The position numbers and the translations under genes are program-made. Source: Serilophus lunatus (Eukaryota; Chordata; Aves; Passeriformes; Eurylaimidae). Taken from it: 64,000 nucleotides of DNA. The stretch covers positions 303,703-367,702 of the forward strand of contig VXBA01003761.1 in NCBI GenBank assembly GCA_013399895.1, written 5' to 3'. The notes under the pieces are model-generated. The model made no database searches. It saw only the letters and a list, made by a program, of their open reading frames with translations, and was not told the origin of the DNA. The stretch's first letter is position 1, and the number at the start of each line of letters is the position of its first letter. Positions 1 through 13,293 of the stretch are shown in pieces.

Positions 1-559
1 ACGTAATTCCAAGTGGATCTCCCAGCTATGCTTCTTGTAATAGGAAGTCTGAACTGTTTTTCAGCCAGCCAGCTGTGATGGAAGTTGTTTGCCTGTTTAT
101 CAAACAAAACTGTTATTTTTGCTGGGAGGAGGGCAGAAAGTTGACACAATGACAAAGTTACTCAGGCTGCATTCAGCAAAGTAGTCCCCATGCTTTCCAG
201 GCAAAGCAAAAGCCAGAGCAGGCAATGAACTCAGGGCTGCACTTTGGAGTCAAAGCTACAGTTGCTCTGGGGAGACCATCACTCTTGGAGCAATTTTCTA
301 CAGTAGCACGAGGGCTCCAGTGGTCCTCGGGGGTGAAATCCATCATGCTGCATGCTGCACTCTATCAAGTGGGGCTCCGAGAAAGGGTCAAGTGGTCCGC
401 TGCCATGCTGTTTGAGCTCATCAGAGACATATTTAATTTAATTAAGGTTGTCAGCACTATTGATTTTGGCAGTTTCAATTACCGTGCCGTTATGGCTTCT
501 GGATCTACTGATCTGTGATGAGCCCTATCAGCACTGGCACACATTGAGGAAAAAGCCCT

Positions 560-945
560 TTGTCTCCTTTAAAACCTGACACATCCTGCCATAGGCCATA
601 ACTTATTGCTTTTATCCAGCCCAGCTCCTCTTCTGTTCCTCATAATTAATTTCTCATTAGACAGCTCTTTATTGTTTAATTTGTGCAGTTTATAATCAAA
701 TTGGGCACATTAATTGTAGTTGAATTTAAGGCTAATGAAAAATAAAGGTTTTCAATAACTTACTCTTCAATTATTTCAGACAAGATAAAATAAAACACTT
801 TAAGAGTTGTCAGCTTTTTAAATTATAAATTGGGTTGTTTAAAGAGCATGGGCATTTAGGAAGCAGTTATCACACATTTAGTAATTATAAATCCTATGCT
901 CCAATACAATTATTAGGATATATTTACAATTCCTCTTAGTTTTTT
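560..945. other. Candidate conserved non-coding element, TAAT-rich
   Basis: This block has many homeodomain-type cores (ATTAATTT, ATTAATTG, GCTAATGA, AATTATAA) on both strands. It has no low-complexity run, no CpG cluster and no open frame. Developmental enhancers in vertebrate gene deserts often look like this. That is a judgement from composition only; no alignment was possible. It could equally be ordinary AT-rich intergenic DNA. Confidence 0.25.
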
Positions 946-1094
946 TCCCACCCCGTTGTTAGTTAACTGCATTACATCTAATTGTTGGTGGTTAAAAATA
1001 GCAAAATCTGAAGTCCCTGGGCCTGATTCCTCTTCTTCCACAGACCAAGCTGTAAATCAGCATGTTTGAGGAACTCCATATCCATAATGCTGGA

Positions 1095-1148
1095 ACAGGA
1101 CAAGTGTCTAAAACAGGAAGGGTGCCTGAAACAGGAGAGGTGCCTGGG
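1095..1148. repeat. 18-bp minisatellite, 3 copies
   Basis: Three head-to-tail copies of an 18-bp unit lie at 1095-1112, 1113-1130 and 1131-1148. The second and third copies (ACAGGAAGGGTGCCTGAA and ACAGGAGAGGTGCCTGGG) differ at four positions; the first is more diverged. The period is a multiple of three, so minus-strand frames read through it as a six-residue repeat. That open frame is a by-product of the repeat and not evidence for a gene. Confidence 0.85.
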
Positions 1149-2153
1149 TAAGAGGAAGAGGTCCACATTTGGTAACTATTTTTTAAAATACTGATCATTC
1201 TTCCAGGTAGCATTTTAGGATTCAACCCCTTTCCTTACAGAAAATGCTAGTGTGTGATTTACATTAGGACCAGGACAGCAGCTAGGAAAACCAGTAAATT
1301 TCTCTGGATGCAGACTACAGTTTCTCCCGTGATGTGCATAACCTTCATTTTAGCAATGGGAAAATGAAGGCAGAGAAACAGCTTATTTGAGAGAGCACAT
1401 GGGAGCTGAGGCCAGCCTGCTGGGGTAGGGTTTCTTTGGATTTTTTTTTTTTTTCAGTTTACAGTGAATAGAGAAAGGGAAGGAGAATGGGAAAGAAGAT
1501 GGGATGAAAAGTTCAGGTGGTACCTACCTTCTTCTTTGCCAAGAGGAAAACAATGAAAACTCAGTTTTCTTCTTTGCTCAATGGCTGCACTTAATGCACT
1601 GCGCTTTAGGGGTAAGCAAAAAAAGCAAAGGAAGAAAGGTGAGTTTCAAAGAACTGATGAGGAGAAAGTTCAGGTGCTGTAGGTCCATAGTTTGGATGTG
1701 AGGGGATGATGGGAGAATTTGATTTCTTTTGCGTTCTAAGACCTTGCACAGATGTGCAGGAGAGCCCAGCATGATGCCCTGTGTATGTACTTAGGCTGAC
1801 ACCTGAGGAGGGACTGGCAACTGGGCATCTAATTCCTGGAAAAGCATTCTCATTGCCTTTTATTAGAGTTATTCACGCTCTCTCTCTTAAATAGGCTTAG
1901 GATAACTTCAACAGGACAGGGAGAGCTAACTTGTGCTTTGTGTCTGAGACCTTGTTTCAAATATCTGCCCTTAATGAGGGTTGGAAAGGACCTGAAGTCA
2001 GTACTGTACCTCTTACCTGAACAGTTTAGCACCACATGCTCCAAACGATATAAACCAACCACTGACAGAATTGGGCAGCAGCTCTCTGGACTGCAGTTAG
2101 GATGCATCTGTAAGTGCCAGCCCAGGGCACCCATGGCAGGGATCCCTGGTTAT

Positions 2154-2174
2154 CGTGTGTATGTGTGTGTGTGT
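2154..2174. repeat. (GT)n microsatellite
   Basis: An alternating GT tract of about 21 bases with one A interruption near its start. It is a simple sequence repeat and probably length-variable between individuals. Confidence 0.85.
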
Positions 2175-3963
2175 CGGTCCCCCTGCTCCTGCCCAGCAAG
2201 AGCCACTGTTGGTACCTGATGGTGCACCTGCAACAATGAAAGATGGAGCGGAGCTGAAGTCAAGCCCAGTAGTTACATGCTAGAAAATGTATAAACTGAA
2301 ATATTCTGTAGAAAACGGTCACATCCTCTGCTGCAAAAGTGCAAAGCTGCAGCTTTGTTCACCAATCACTTACTATTTTGTCTTTTTATATTTATTTTTT
2401 TTTAAAGAGTGATGCATATGTAGTTTTAAAAGGATAAAATTCATCACATCCTCACAAGGTTTGTTAACTACCTAAATCCTGTATATAGATAGAATACATA
2501 AATACAGAGATTTCCTTTTCATACTCCAGTTGAAATTGAGGTTATGTTTTATTTCAGCAAAGTATCTTTGTCCAAAATTCCTTGGTGGGGACCCTGCCCT
2601 TGTGGATTTGTAGGAATCTTCTAATTTACATATTGCTTCCTGTCTGGAATGAAGAGCTGGTCGCTATTGCTAAATATTTCAGAATCATGTATATTCTCCA
2701 GCTCAGAATTCTTTGGAACAGAAGAAGGAGATACTGTTTTCCCAAATACTCACAAACACTCTACATCAGCCACTAGTCAAATATGACAATCTTCACCTGC
2801 CCAGCTTTTTGAAAGGGAAAGACAGAATACTTTCTTTCAATAAGGTTATGAGAAATGCTGGATGCAGGAGTTTTATCACCAGCAGGCACAGCTGAGAAGC
2901 CAGGGAACTGGACAGTAAGGGAGCTTGGCTGTATTCCCTGAGTGCTGAGTGGCAGGGAGAGGAAAGGAAATCAGTTCACTGTGAGAGGAGAGGGCTGCTG
3001 GAAACTCCAGTGTCTGATAAGGATACATGGGAACAGCAGGGGAAAAACGTATCAGCAAACCTTGAGTAATATGTGATAGAAAAGTAGGACACACTTTGTC
3101 CTTGACCCTGCTTGATATTACCCATCCAGTAAAAGCAAGGGTACACCTGATGGGCACATGTAGAGGTTACACTCTTTGAGTTGCTTTAAATTACTCTCAT
3201 CTAGAAACTTAGTGTGCACAACTCACTCACAGTAAGAGAACCTACTGCTGTTGTGCTCTTCCTTCACCTAACATTAAAATCCTGGATATACTTATTTCCA
3301 TAAACGCTGGGCCAAGTGTTCACTCTTGTTAGGAAATATGTCATCCAATTATGCAAGATTAAAAAACCTTCCATATAGTTTATCATCACACTTTGGCAGC
3401 AGTTTATTTAGTTTTGTGCTGCATCACCCAAAGAACAATCAGATATCCTAATTTTTGGCTGGCATCTAACTAAATAGGATGACCAGATCAGGCTGTATAT
3501 GCAAGAAGTAGGCAACTGAACCCTGTAGATATCTTTCTCTTTTAATTTAAAAATAACAGAAAGATTTTTAAAAGGAAATTTATATTAAAATATTAATAAC
3601 AATTGTTGCCAGCTAAGGTCACTTTCAGCCAAGTTTCAGCTGTGAGGAAACTTTTATTACTCAAGAAATGAACTCATGAAAAGAGAAGTTTATAATGAAC
3701 CCAGTGAGAGACTGCAGCAACACTGCTAACAGGTGCCAATGTTACAGAAGTGACAGGGTGAATAATACTTCTAGAGATGCAATAACTAGGGCTATGCCCA
3801 CCCATGCAGCTAAAGATCTACCAGGATTTCTGGTATGAATCTCTGTTTGCGTACTCAGACTGAGAGTGAGAAAATAGAGATAAAGCACTTCAGGGAAGTT
3901 AAAACAAAAAAATAATAAAATCCATATAGTTGTTTTGAAGGATGTCTTTGGGAATTTGTAATT

Positions 3964-4070
3964 AAAAAACCCAAGCCAAACCAACCAACAAACAAAAAAA
4001 CCCTAAAACCAAACCAAACTAAACAAACAAAAAACCCAACAAAAACACCAAACTCCCATCCCCCAAAAAA
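3964..4070. repeat. A/C-rich low-complexity tract
   Basis: More than 100 bases almost without G or T on this strand, built from irregular AAAC, AACC and CCAA words. It is not a clean microsatellite. Such A/C tracts often mark the degraded tail of an old retroelement, but no element body is recognisable beside it. Confidence 0.7.
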
Positions 4071-7000
4071 TCAAATACTCAACAGTTCTTTTGCAATGAA
4101 ATTTGGCAGATTATCAGTCAATAGCATTAACTGGGGAGGGGTCTTTTTCAGTTTGTTGCATTTTATTTTAGAGCCCTTAAAATGCCTGTGGTGTTTTTTA
4201 ATCTTAAAAAAATCCTATAGCTCAATTAAGGGATAACAGAAATAAACCAAGATTACTTGTGTATAGTTACACAAAGTTAAGTCCAAGAAAACAATACACT
4301 ACCACAACTCTCTTGCTTAATTTAAACAGTCTCTATAGGATCTCCAGAGACAAAAAAAAAAAAAAAGCAAAGTTGTCTCGGACTATATGTGAGCATTTTC
4401 TGCAAGATAGCAGAAGACTCTCAAGTCCAAAAGACCATAAAAGGATATGGTAAGACTTTTATTTCCCTTAATCGACGTTTTAATAGCCTTAAAGGATATG
4501 TTGCAGAACTGAAAAACCCTGTAGTGGGTCACAAATTGGATTCAGTGCTCCATTCTCAAACTATCTTATTGTACTTGACCGTTCTGCTCCAACTGTCTTT
4601 CCCTTGTCCACCAATATAATACTGTGGTCCAGTCTATGCTTAACTACACATGCTTGGCTAGAGTTAAATCAGCTCAGTGTACCCACATCTGAAGGCAGAA
4701 ACTATTTTTTAGTACTTCCTCAACAAAGAGGAGTATAGATTTTCTGTATATGTCAAAATAATCTTAATACTGCTTTGAGATATGAAGACATCTTCATTGC
4801 AACAATTTGAAAATATCAAAGTCAATCAGATACCTCATCACATTCCTGAAAAAACAGAAAAGTGCAGCAGAAAAGTTAGCTGAGGAGGAAACCAACTTGC
4901 TCCTACTTCCGATATTGAGTGGTTTTATTTAAACTCAAGGCACTTTTTGATTACCAAAGGCTTCAGCCATAGTCACATATTAGCTACATTTAGCTCTCTG
5001 TGCTTGGACATTGTATAGCTGAATGAAATTCACTCTCTTTGGATTTAAACTTTTTAATACTGAATAATTTACCCAAGCTTCAAGGTTTACAGTGCAATAT
5101 GTATATATGAATGGTAGTGTGTAAGGGCACCCACACCTTGGCTGCTCAAGAAAATTGGCCATAAAACCAGTACCAATCGCTTTCTTTCACCAAAAACTTC
5201 CAAAGGGACTGACTTCTTCTGCAATTATAATATTAATTTCATTATGTCCATCCCAGCGTGGAAACATGACTGTGGCAATAGTGGCACAGTATACACAACA
5301 TATACATGTATGTAGTACTGGCATAAGCCATTTCAGTAACTCAAAACATATGTCATGTGTTTCTTAAAAGCAGTCAGGTAGAGAGTATCCCCTTATCACT
5401 GTCAGAGTTTCCTACCTGGACCAAGTCTACATATTTATTGGTGTTAGACATGAAATGGACCTGCCCTCAGCTGTATTTAGTTAAACTTGTTATAAACAGT
5501 ACCTTTTCAATCCTGAGGTCCTTTACCAGCCTGGTGATAAGGCATCCGTTCCTCAGTATATTATAGCAGTATATTATAGCCTGCAAGCTGGGTTAATTTA
5601 CACCAGCTGAACTAGTCCTGTACAGAGTGGGCAGACACAACACCAAGACCCTGGGAGGCTCCTTGTGTGTTACAGAAATCCCTGGCTTCCCCTTCAGAGC
5701 AACCTTTCCACCCTCAGCACTGTGGAGACAGTACAAAGCACTTGAAGCTAGGGCCCTAACCTTTTCTCTTTGAACTTTTCAAATTTATTTTTCTATGCCT
5801 GAAATATTTGCTTATAAAACTAATATGACCAGCAGAATAAAAATGAGCAGTGACTCTTAGCTTTGTCTTTTGGACTCTGTTCGACATGACACATTCTGTA
5901 CATTCAGACACAGAATGCAGAAGGAGCACCAAAGGTGAAGCTTTGAAAACTGAACACATACACTACCTTTGTTCATCAGGGGCCAGAATCTATTTTCAGA
6001 CCAGAGAATACAAATGTATATTTATTTTATTTTGTTGCTTAATTTTAAGATACTTATTGCCATTTCCCTGGCAGCAGGGTGTCAGAAAGGATGAGATTGC
6101 AGACTCAAAGGAATGACCCTTTCCATTCCATCTGCCCTTATTTAGAAGTGATGGTCTCCATTTCTTTTTCTATTTTTTTAATAGAAAAAACCACCTTTTT
6201 ATCCTGTCCTTCAGGCAAGTTCACTGAGTCCACTGTATTTCAACAGGAGCTAAAGACATGGTTCTACTTACCCTCCCCCAAAAGGTCTCTATTAATTGTT
6301 TTCAAATGTTGGCAGCCATGTGAAACCCTGCCTAGCAAGTCTGGCTCCTTATATGATTTTTATTAAAATTCACTTTGCACACAAGGCACATGAGATTTAT
6401 GGTTGAAACTAATAGGTTGGTTCTCACTAAGACATAAATCCATGGGCTGTTTATTGAGGCTCATGGACATTGAGAACGCAGGTAATTGTTACTGAGAGTG
6501 TTCAGCTAAAAAACAGTCAGTTATGTTTCTAAGGAAATTTGTTTAAACACACTACAGAAGCTTCTGAAAAATTACTATATCTGCGATGGTGAATGAAAGG
6601 ACTGTGCAGGATAAGTTCTATATCTCATATGGGCAATATTGTTTCACGTTTATTTTCCTTTTACATTGTGTCTTATAAAGAGCAGATGTAAAAAGCATCC
6701 CATTCATTTTCTTTCCATACACCTGTTTTAGCCATTGTCAGTTTATATATCAGAATTTCTACTTTCTTGCTACTGACCCTGAAAAACTCCAGGCAAGTCC
6801 AGTTCCTCCTGGCTTGCTCAGCAAACAATTCTGATGGCAACACACAAGGTGAAGCAGAGCCTGGACTGGTCTTTTCCTCTGAGGGTCAGACAATGTTGTC
6901 ATATGCTAACAATTGCCAGCTAGACTTGCCAGTGAGCCAGCTGTACTCTGGAAGCCATTTAGATGTGCTAGCTCAGTCCTTTGCCCAAGCAAATAAGTCC

Positions 7001-7310
7001 CGATTCTCAACAACATGTAACCTTTCAGCAAGACCCAAACCTGTCTAAATGTCTTCCACTTCACATCTGGTTTGAAGCATGTCAGTTCACAGGGAAGAGA
7101 GAGGTAGCTAATGCCTCCTGAGCAGATCTTCTTCTCTCAGTTGTATCGGCAATACAATACTGAAGAGAAAACACAATATTTCTGCTTCAGTCGTTACATT
7201 ACCCAAATTAGGTTCGAGTATCCTAGTACATCTCATGTAGCCCTTGACACTTTTATTTATACACACTATACCTCAGTGAAATACATTAAATACCTCTAAA
7301 ACAAAAATAA
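4071..7310. other. Unique AT-rich non-coding DNA, no gene seen
   Basis: The longest open frames are 95 codons (6079-6366) and 93 codons (6767-7048), both on the plus strand. Neither has recognisable domain content. A poly-A run of about 15 bases lies near 4352. A perfect 13-bp tandem duplication lies at 5555-5580. I see nothing else to report. Confidence 0.55.
5555..5580. repeat. Perfect 13-bp tandem duplication
   Basis: The unit AGTATATTATAGC occurs twice without a mismatch (5555-5567 and 5568-5580). Identity of the two copies suggests a recent slippage or duplication event. Confidence 0.85.
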
Positions 7311-7833
7311 AAATCATAGAATCATAAGATGGCCTGAGTTGGAAGGGGACTTTAAAGATCATCTATTTCCAACTCTGCTATCGTGGGCAGGGACACCATT
7401 CACTAGACCAGAATTTTCAAAGCTCTGTCGAACATGGCCCTGAACACTTCTGGGGATGGGGCATCCACAGTTTCTCTGGGCAAACTGTTCCAGTGCTTGA
7501 CCACTTTCACAGCAAAGAATTTCTTCCCACTATCTATTCTAAACCTACTCTCAGTTTAAAGCCTTTCACCTTTGTCCTGTCACTACACGCTCTTGTAAAA
7601 AGTCCCTCTCCATCTTTCTTGTAGATACTCTTTAGGTACTGAAAGACTGCAATTAGGCCACCCCAAAGCCTTCTCTTCCCCGGGCTGAACGATTCTAATT
7701 CTCTCAGCCTTTCCTGTAGGAGAGGTGCTTTATCCCTCTAATCAACCTGATGGTCCTCCTCTTCGCTACAACAGTCAATGTCCTTCCTATGCTGAGGGCC
7801 TCAGAGCTGGAATCAGTACTCAAGGGGAGTTGA
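7311..7833 (-). mobile_element. CR1 LINE, 3' segment, reverse orientation
   Basis: The plus strand begins with the reverse complement of the CR1 terminal repeats (ATCATAGAATCATA). It then follows the CR1 3' untranslated region and the end of the reverse-transcriptase frame in reverse order. Recognisable blocks include GGGGATGGGGCATCCACAG, the AAAAAGTCCCTCTCCA block near 7600, and the TCTCTCAGCCTTTCCTGTAG block near 7702. CR1 elements move by target-primed reverse transcription and are usually 5' truncated, as here, where about 520 bp of a roughly 4.5-kb element remain. Many substitutions and small indels show it is old and inactive. The sense strand of the element is minus. Confidence 0.95.
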
Positions 7834-10800
7834 CATTGCTTTTCTATCACTGTTTCTATAGAGAACTTTTGATATCAGATACATTTATTATTGTGGCCAT
7901 ATCAAAACCAATCCAAACAGGTGAACATTTCATTGAATGTTGCACATACAAATGGGAAGGCACACACACCAAGGTTACTTACTGAAGTCTCAAGAAGTGT
8001 TTATGCTATGCATAAGTGTCAGACAAAAAAACCAGGGTTGCCACATCAGTGTTACTTTGGGTTCAAATTAACTAACCATTCTGACTGACGGAGCTTGGTA
8101 GCATGGCACTCTGCCATACCATTGCAGACATACTGCTTTAGCAAACTAAACTAGCATTTCTCATAACATCTACTTGAGGTAGGCTTTTGTCTCGTTTGTT
8201 ATATGCTGCAAAAAGCAAAGCAAAGCAGCCCTAAAAAACAAGAACAAAAAGTGTGGAAGAGTGCATACAATGCAGCTGACTATACTTTTAGGTTGCCGGC
8301 TCATTCATTTGAAAATGGTATGTAAATACTGAAACCCCCTAGACAGTTAAAGAAATACCTAAAATTCCATAAATTCTTTAGCAGATGAAGAATTATTATG
8401 AGTACCAATTTCAACAATTTGCAGGAGTTTAGGTATCTTTATGTCAACGGTATTTACCCTGAGTTACTCATACATCCTTGTACTGGTGTTTAGACACAGA
8501 AATGGACATTTTCAGAATAATTTCTCTCACAGTTTTTCCTTCTTGACAAGCTGCTTCTTCTTCACTCCTTTTTAGAGCATTTGCTTAGTAGTCTATCAGT
8601 TATCTAAATCTGTTAGGTTGTTGTTTACTGATGAAGTCTCAACGCTCTTGTCTGATCTAGTGACTAGGTCAGCAAGGTTGTGTGTCCTGGGGACTTGGGG
8701 AACTGTATGGAGATGACCTCTGACACTCATCAAAGGCTCCACAGCACTGTTTGGCTCCTATCAGTTTAATCAGTTGGCTCATTCCTGCTCCTTCACCATT
8801 CATGATATGATTCTATTGCTCACTGCCTGCCTTTCAGAACATACAGCCCTGCTTACACACTGCTCCTTCACACTGAGTTTGGCTCCTGTGAGCAGGCCTC
8901 ATGCAATGTACCATTCATCCTCAGAATGACTCACGTTTTACAGAAAACTTCCTTCATGCTGAAAGGAAGGGCAACAAATAGGAAGCCTTCTTTTATTTCA
9001 CAGACATGGAGGTCAATATTATTCCTGAATCTTTTCTGGCAGACACTTAAAGTCCATGTGTCTCTTACACGCTTTCCAAACACTAGGAGTATAAAAACAA
9101 AGAAACAAACAAGCAAACAAAAAACCAAACCAACAAATAACATTTCCATGAAAATCTGTCTGCTCTTATCTAGTGAAAATAAGAGCAAAGAAAAAAAATA
9201 TTTCAGACCATTACTTGATTTTTAAAAGAATAAAGAGACTATAAAATATTTCCCCATTTTTCTTCTGCAGTATATGAGACAGAGATTTATCAATACAGCT
9301 GAAGAAGCTGTTCCAGGTCCCTCACTGCTCCCTGGTTAGCTCCATATATGGGGAACACATACCCCGTGCTACTTGATGCAGAGGGTACGAAACCTGAGTT
9401 CACGCCTTCTACACATATATTGTGGCTGCATCTGGACCTGCCAGTGAGGGACATCAAACACCAAAGAATGAAGGCTGCACGAAAATTTAAAATGTGTAAG
9501 CACTGACCCTTTAAGTCTACTAGGAGCTTTGTACAGGAAAAATTCTCCTCCGTGGTTTTTCAGCTAAATTACAACATAAAGACAATCTCATATCATGGAT
9601 TACTTCAGCTGTAAATCTGAAGTTTTGAAGCTTTGGTTTGGTTTTTTTTCTGAGATTACCAGAATCTCAAGACTGATTAAGAAATGAGACTATCCACAAA
9701 CACTTCAGCCTTCTGATGAAGGAGTTCACTTTCCTGCTAGATAAAGGACAAGTATTGTGTTCTGTGTTTTAACCATGCAAGTGAAGGACAACTTGGAAGC
9801 AGAATAACATTCCAAGTGAATTTAAATTAGAAAGTGGCCACTGCAACTATTGCTCCCTCAGACACTGAGAGGTATCCCACAGGATATCATAAAAGCTATC
9901 TGCAACACAATGAACTCCAAATAATGCCAGCAAGTCTTGGACACCTTGTCTGCAATGAAAAGATCATAGTACAATGCCGTGTGGATGTAAACGTAACGGC
10001 GTGAATGCATTTAATTGGGGCAATATCAGCTCAGCTCAAGCGATATGTTATGATGACAATACTTCTCTGTGCAAAGAAATGCTTAAATAGTATTACCTGA
10101 ATGCAATTTTTTGCAATATAAGAAAGGTAGAAGATTATATAAATTGCAGGAGTTAATAGCCTTTTGATTCCTCACTGAATCTCACAAAAAGCGAGAGACA
10201 GAAGGTGGATAAATTCTGTTGTATAATGCAAGGATCAGTCTTATAATCCTTGCTAAATCAACAATTCTTTGCTCCCATTGAGCTCAAAACCTGTCCTAGG
10301 AGAACAGGAAGAATAGTAGTTTTTCACCATAGAAACAAAACTATTTCTAAATGTTTATAACTTTTTTTTCAGTAAATGTTATTCATCAAGAAACCTTCAT
10401 TTTCTGCAATACATTTCAGAGCTTTTTCCTTTTTTTCCTATTCTTTACTATTCACTCTGAAGTGGCAAGTTAGACTAGCAATCTCATTAGCAATTGAATT
10501 TGTCTGTCTAGTCTGATATTCCTGGCAGTGACCTGTTAGTATTAACTGTTAAGTTTCCTTATGTTTACCGAACGTTTCTAGCCATTCAAACATCACAAAA
10601 TTCACTAACTGAAGTGCATGGATTTATATTTTCTTTAATAACTCAGATAAAGCATACAGAAGACATATGAGGATGAGTTACTTCATATTTTCACCTTGAT
10701 GTTTGAGCAAACTTTCAAATTGCAAAATATACAGTGTTGCTATGAAGACAACAAGACGATAAACTTGTGTTTCTGAAGTGATAACTCTTCAGCCACTGTA

Positions 10801-13293
10801 GATTATGAAGCTTCACATCAAAGGAAGCATTACTTCTCCTGGTGTGTAAAATAAGTGAGGGTTTTTTTCCGTCATCTCATTCCTTCTGTTGTGTTGGTGA
10901 GATTTATGCAAGCAATGTTCATTTATTGCTATTTGTCAGTATGCATTAACATCAGTGTTACACAGGAAGCAAGAGTAATTATATATTTGGGAAACTGAGG
11001 CACAAAACTGAAGCGTCAGGTCACTAGAAGAGCCAAGATAGGAACAAACATCTGTCTTGTTCCAGATTTTATTTCCAATCTGGGTCAGTCAAGAAAGGAG
11101 AGAACACTTCTTCCATTTTGTAGTATATTTTATCTTAACAATATAGACTGAATCAGTTCACCATGATCATAAATGACTTCTTTAAAAGCTGCCTTAAGAC
11201 CACTGTTATCTTCCATATTACTTTCCCAGAAGTAGCTGGGTGGAGAGTCCCTGGCTTTGTGCACATGCAATGCCATGGAGATAAATGGAGTTCATCTCAA
11301 GCACAGCCTTACAGATGTGCAGAGCAGGTTCAGAGAAAAGCAGGGATGTGCAGGGAATAGATAGAAAAACAAGACCAATACAAATAGCAACTATTCAGCT
11401 TTGGGTAATTGCCCTATTTTTCCACTAACATGTGAGTGAAGGACTGGAAGTCCATTCTATGACACAATTTCCATTTTTAGTTGGCTTTAAAAAGGCACAG
11501 GGAAATCAGTTGCCTTTTCTACCTCTTCTATTGAGGAGTAAAAGGCTCCTCCACCTGCACAACAAGCTAGCCTCAGCTTTATTTATCTAGTTAATTGCCA
11601 CCAAAAAGTTACACGATACAAATGTACATACTTCTGTTGAGTACATGTTACATAGAAAGAACTATTATAATTTAATAGCTCAATTAAAATTATAAGTAAA
11701 TATTTTGGATCTATCATCTATAGTTTACCCTTATAATGGATATACATTTCAACAGATTTTCTATAAAATTTTAAACTCTCAAAAAACAGAATGCATTTTA
11801 GAAATTAATATTATTTTACATTGGTTTTAGGAGCTTTCAGTTTGTGTGTCAATTTTGATTTTCTTTCTTCTATTATACTCAGTGGAAATTACTGGAATTC
11901 TTAAAATAAAAGACCTTTCAAAAGTCACTTATGCTTTTGTTTTCATTGGGAATTGATGGAGGCTACAGTCAGACATAGTGTACTTTTTAAAAAGGATTTC
12001 AAATTAAAGAGATGATTCAGTAATATAATTATTACTTTTCATGTCCACATTACTAGCTCTCTGTTTATTAGAACATGACATATATGCCAAGAAGTAATGC
12101 TTTGTACCACTGTTTCAGTGCATAATACTTTATTATTATTAAAGTGCCCTTTGATCCAAATTATAAGGCCTTTGTACATTAAAACAATTAACTGTGAGAT
12201 ATATTTTATGAAGCATGTGAGAGGTTATAGCTGTATGGAGTGTCAGAGGCACTATGTCATTAAATGGTGTCATACAGCCTGCATGGAAGTCAGAAGTAAA
12301 TGAATAATTTAGAAGATCTCCCAGAATCACAAGTATGAATTTTAAGGGTTGGCTATGAGTTCATTCAAAGATAAGAGAATGGTAAATGTTAGTGTTTATT
12401 TCTTTTTACTGTCCAACTAAAGTTTCTGGGACTAAAATGAGATGGAATAGGCAGGTGATTTTATAAATGTAGTGGTAAGACACTGATGATGGCGATAATA
12501 ATGTGATGCAAGTATCCATGAATCAATGGCACTGAGGCAACAGAGGTAATGCCTTCCTAAAAGCCATGATTGTAGTGTGATGGAGTCAATATTACAGCAA
12601 CTGTGCTATGCAAGAGATCCTCTTTAAGAAGAATATATAAGCAAATGGCATGCTAAATAGGGAGAAATAGACTTGTTTGGTACCTTTCTTTGGATGCTGC
12701 ATTAGCTATTACCTAGCTAAACTTTGGCCCCATGTTCAGATGAAGAAAACAAATCCGTGAAAGTAGCTTCAAGGGTCATCTGTTTAGAAGTGAACCAGAG
12801 CCACTAATCCTGTTTCTAAGCATTTGCTTACAGCAGTTACACACTTGGTCTTTAAGACAAATGGAAAAAAAAAGTAGCTATACCTGGAGCACTCTTTCTT
12901 CAAGCAGATACAGTTGGAGTTGGGAAGCTGAGACAGAGATTCTGTATCCTTCATTACTTGCCTACCTTCATTCATCAAACTAGAGATTTCCCAATGGGAG
13001 CTCTTCTTGGTTCCCACCTAAAATCAGGACCAAAAAGCAGAACTTGGAGGCTCTTTTCAACCTAATCTACTGTATTATTCAGAAGCAGGTATGCAAATAC
13101 ATCCTGTCAACCAAGAGCTAAAAAGGGAATTAGTTTTGTTTCACAGAGACTATGTGTAGCATTTGATATACTGGCACTGCTTTGGAATAAACATCAACCA
13201 TGCCGACCAACAGCTGTGGCAAATACTGATGCTTGGGACATGGGGGAAGAAATTGGAGAGAGAATAAGAGAATGGTAAAGTCATCTAATTAAA
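7834..13293. other. Unique AT-rich non-coding DNA, no gene seen
   Basis: The longest open frame is 99 codons (8926-9225, plus), whose C-terminal half is translated from an A-rich AAAC-type tract at about 9096-9140; I take it as chance. The opposite-strand frame (8931-9188) covers the same low-complexity DNA. A small CpG-containing patch near 9960-10060 is listed separately. No other repeat family is recognisable by eye. Confidence 0.55.
9955..10060. other. Candidate conserved non-coding patch with clustered CpG
   Basis: Five CpG dinucleotides occur within about 80 bases in otherwise strongly CpG-poor DNA, around GTAAACGTAACGGCGTG and AGCGATATG, next to a TTTAATTG homeodomain-type core. Retained CpGs in a methylated genome can reflect constraint on a regulatory element. 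They can also be chance or the remnant of a young insertion. No alignment was available. Confidence 0.22.

Larger units (their letters stand above)
1..3963. other. Unique AT-rich non-coding DNA, no gene seen
   Basis: No repeat family is recognisable apart from the short tandem repeats listed separately. The longest open frame is 97 codons (225-518, plus strand). Its translation shows no domain, no signal peptide and no repeated motif, and no clear acceptor/donor pair frames it, so I treat it as chance. Between about 430 and 520 the DNA contains TAAT-type homeodomain core motifs and few CpGs, which suits regulatory DNA better than an exon. Confidence 0.6.

Noticed and set aside
225..518. 97-codon frame at the window start
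   Set aside because: No recognised motif or clear splice sites; the DNA looks more like regulatory sequence than an exon.
3964..4070. A/C-rich run considered as a CRISPR-like or satellite array
   Set aside because: No fixed period, spacer pattern or repeat unit; simple low-complexity DNA.
7205..7225. GGTTCGAG resembling a tRNA B-box
   Set aside because: No A-box at the right distance and no cloverleaf arms; the B-box is also incomplete.
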